Shown piece by piece: positions 62,657 to 64,000 of a stretch of 64,000 nt of DNA (within the stretch, counting starts at the first letter, position 1; each line of letters begins with the position of its first letter). The stretch comes from Pseudonocardia hydrocarbonoxydans. Its GTDB lineage: Bacteria; Actinomycetota; Actinomycetes; Mycobacteriales; Pseudonocardiaceae. The stretch covers positions 1 through 64,000 of the forward strand of contig NZ_BJNG01000034.1 in the NCBI RefSeq assembly GCF_006539565.1, given 5' to 3'. Below the pieces are notes generated by a model. It did not search any database, was not told where the DNA came from, and saw only the letters and a program-made list of their open reading frames with translations. The translations under genes and the position numbers were made by a program.

Positions 62657-62692
62657 ACTGTAGCCGCGAGCGTGTATACGATAAAGTAAACA
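62657..62692. promoter_or_regulatory. TetR divergent promoter with 20-bp operator-like dyad
   Basis: 62673-62692 is TGTATAC-N6-GTAAACA, a 7-bp inverted repeat with one mismatch and AT-rich against the GC background. It overlaps a TAAAGT -10 candidate for the methyltransferase (62682-62687) and lies beside the TACAGT -10 of the TetR gene (62662-62657). Likely auto-operator. Confidence 0.6.
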
Positions 62693-62705
62693 AGGGAGGT
62701 GGGCC

Positions 62706-63332
62706 ATGCCGACCGAGGTGCAGCGTCAACGGTGGGCGCGGTACTGGGAGCGGGCCGCTCCCCGGACCGACGCGTCGATGCGGTTCATGGACCGGGTGCT
62801 GTTCCGCGACAGCCGGGCCTGGGTCTGCGGCCGCGCGGTCGGCGAGGTGCTGGAGATCGCCGTCGGCACCGGGCTGAACCTGCCCCACTACCCGGCCGGC
62901 GTCACGGTGCGGGGCATCGACCTCAGCCCGGCGATGGTCGAGCTCACCCGCGCGCGGGCCGCGGAGCTCGGGTGCGACGTCGACCTGCGCGTCGGGGACG
63001 CCGAGCACCTCGACCTGCCCGACGGCGCGGTCGACACGGTGGTCTGCACGTTCTCGCTGTGCGGGATCCCCGACCACCGCCGCGCGGTCGGCGAGATGGT
63101 CCGGGTGCTGCGCCCGGGCGGGCTCCTGCTGCTGGCCGACCACGTCGCGGCCACCGCCGCGCCGCTGCGGGCCGTGCAGCGCCTCGCCGAGCTGGGCTCG
63201 GTGCCGCTGGTGGGCGAGCACTTCCGGCGCCGTCCCGCCGACGAGGTCCGCGCCCGGGGCCTGGAGGTGCTGGAGAGCGAGCGGTTCGCGGGCGGGGTCG
63301 TGGAGCGGCTGGTCGCGCGGCGGCCGTCGTGA
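62706..63332 (+). CDS. class I SAM-dependent methyltransferase (UbiE-like)
   Basis: 208 aa. SAM motif EIAVGTGLNLPHYP, then VRGIDLSPAMVELTRARA, VGDAEHLDLPDGAVDTVV and the post-motif MVRVLRPGGLLLLADHV. AAGGGAGGTGGG precedes ATG 62706. Its stop overlaps the FMO start (GTGA), forming a small TetR-controlled operon. Confidence 0.88.
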   Translation: MPTEVQRQRWARYWERAAPRTDASMRFMDRVLFRDSRAWVCGRAVGEVLEIAVGTGLNLPHYPAGVTVRGIDLSPAMVELTRARAAELGCDVDLRVGDAEHLDLPDGAVDTVVCTFSLCGIPDHRRAVGEMVRVLRPGGLLLLADHVAATAAPLRAVQRLAELGSVPLVGEHFRRRPADEVRARGLEVLESERFAGGVVERLVARRPS

Positions 63333-64000
63333 CGGTCACCGTGGACGCGGTCGTCGTCGGCGGCGGCCAGGCCGGGCTCGCGGTCGGCCGCGAGCTCCAG
63401 CGGCGCGGCCGGTCGTTCGTCGTCCTGGACCGGGAGACCGAGGTCGGGGCGGTGTGGCGGCGGCGCTGGGACTCGCTGCGGCTGTTCACCCCGGCCGGGT
63501 TCACCCACCTGCCGGGCCTGGAGCTGGACGCCCCGCCGGACTCCTCCCCCACCAAGGACGAGATGGCCGATCACCTCGTCGCCTATGTCCGGCGGTTCGC
63601 CCTGCCCGTCGAGTCGGCCACGACCGTCGCCGCCGTCGACCGGGACGGCGAGCGGCTCCGGGTCACCGCCGTCGACGGCCGCGGGTGGCGGGCCCGCGAC
63701 GTCGTGCTCGCGACCGGCTCCCACGGCCGCCCGGACGTGCCCGGGTTCGCCGCCGACCTCGACCCCGCGATCGCCCGGCTGCACTCGCGCGACTACCGCC
63801 GCCCCGCGCAGCTGCCCGACGGCGCGGTGCTGGTGGTGGGCGCGGGCAACTCCGGCGCCGAGATCGCCGTCGACCTGGCCCGCGCCGGGCGGGAGGTGTG
63901 GCTGTCCGGGCGCGACGTCGGGCACATGCCCCGGCTGGGCAGCCGGACCTACCCGATCCTGCGGGCGCTCGGGCGGCCCGGCGCGGTGCTGGCCCGGCGC
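63329..64000 (+). CDS. flavin-containing monooxygenase / CzcO-like NAD(P)-FAD oxidoreductase (3' end outside window)
   Basis: 224 codons visible from GTG 63329, still open at the right edge. FAD motif VVVGGGQAGLAVGRELQRRG, then WRRRWDSLRLFTPAGFTHLPG, VVLATGSHGRPDVPGF and the NADPH motif VLVVGAGNSGAEIAVDLARAG; the family spacing is that of bacterial FMO/CzcO-type enzymes. Probably oxidises a substrate exported or modified with the neighbouring methyltransferase; speculative. Confidence 0.85.
   Translation, partial: MTVTVDAVVVGGGQAGLAVGRELQRRGRSFVVLDRETEVGAVWRRRWDSLRLFTPAGFTHLPGLELDAPPDSSPTKDEMADHLVAYVRRFALPVESATTVAAVDRDGERLRVTAVDGRGWRARDVVLATGSHGRPDVPGFAADLDPAIARLHSRDYRRPAQLPDGAVLVVGAGNSGAEIAVDLARAGREVWLSGRDVGHMPRLGSRTYPILRALGRPGAVLARR

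Overview
The window is very GC-rich, genes are densely packed with many 4-nt ATGA/GTGA overlaps, GTG starts are common, and several transcripts look leaderless. Gene content (partial second nuo-type cluster, PaaX, IclR and PucR regulators, baeRF2/Rv2629-like protein, GPP34 protein, CYP450) points to an actinomycete chromosome, most likely Pseudonocardia or a relative in the Pseudonocardiaceae; genus is inference. No tRNA, rRNA, CRISPR array, transposase or phage gene was seen.

Layout. (1) 1-8577: aromatic catabolism. A minus-strand gentisate operon (PaaX regulator, gentisate 1,2-dioxygenase, FAH-type hydrolase, FAD monooxygenase running off the left edge) is divergent from an aromatic acid MFS importer and a two-component Rieske oxygenase/reductase with a small cysteine-containing protein between them, then an IclR regulator carrying a frameshift. 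Palindromes lie in the divergent promoter region. (2) 8678-13919: epimerase (frameshifted), zinc alcohol dehydrogenase, zinc-ribbon protein, FUSC-type transporter, lipase-like hydrolase. (3) 14001-26948: stress-flavoured genes: a KatG that has lost its N-terminal hook region, a strong hairpin, SRPBCC plus phytoene-desaturase-like oxidoreductase, baeRF2-like protein, SDR, NDH-2, and an AAA-ATPase regulator with an FAD monooxygenase. (4) 27395-39108: one apparently continuous 12-gene minus-strand operon: NapA-like molybdopterin oxidoreductase, four-helix protein, HPP membrane protein, a 32-aa microprotein, NuoA, a cysteine-poor NuoB-like subunit, NuoH, J, K, L, M, N. It has a complete proton-pumping membrane arm and no NuoC/D/E/F/G/I. 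(5) 39586-44427: SnoaL-like protein, P450, GPP34 protein, S9 peptidase. (6) 44474-55025: GAF-PucR regulator divergent from a dihydroxypyridine-hydroxylase-like FAD monooxygenase and a three-subunit molybdenum hydroxylase, followed by MoxR ATPase, VWA protein and MFS transporter. (7) 55249-64000: DUF3500 protein, GntR, YciI, an N-truncated alpha/beta hydrolase fused head-to-head to a truncated phnC, a PhnE-PhnE fusion permease, methyltransferases, an ACR3/bile-acid-type transporter, TetR, and an FMO running off the right edge.

How the parts may work together. Five genes or operons spread over 16-40 kb share an identical promoter geometry: GNNT, exactly 15 nt, GGGTAN, exactly 9 nt, ATG. This fits an actinobacterial SigB/SigF-type stress sigma factor driving nearly leaderless mRNAs. 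It links the molybdopterin-oxidoreductase/Nuo operon, NDH-2, an SDR, the SRPBCC/desaturase operon and a SnoaL-like gene into one candidate stress regulon. The most interesting candidate system is therefore a stress-induced, complex-I-like proton pump whose usual electron-input arm seems to be replaced by a molybdopterin enzyme. Three single-base frameshifts and two truncation junctions may be real decay or assembly errors.
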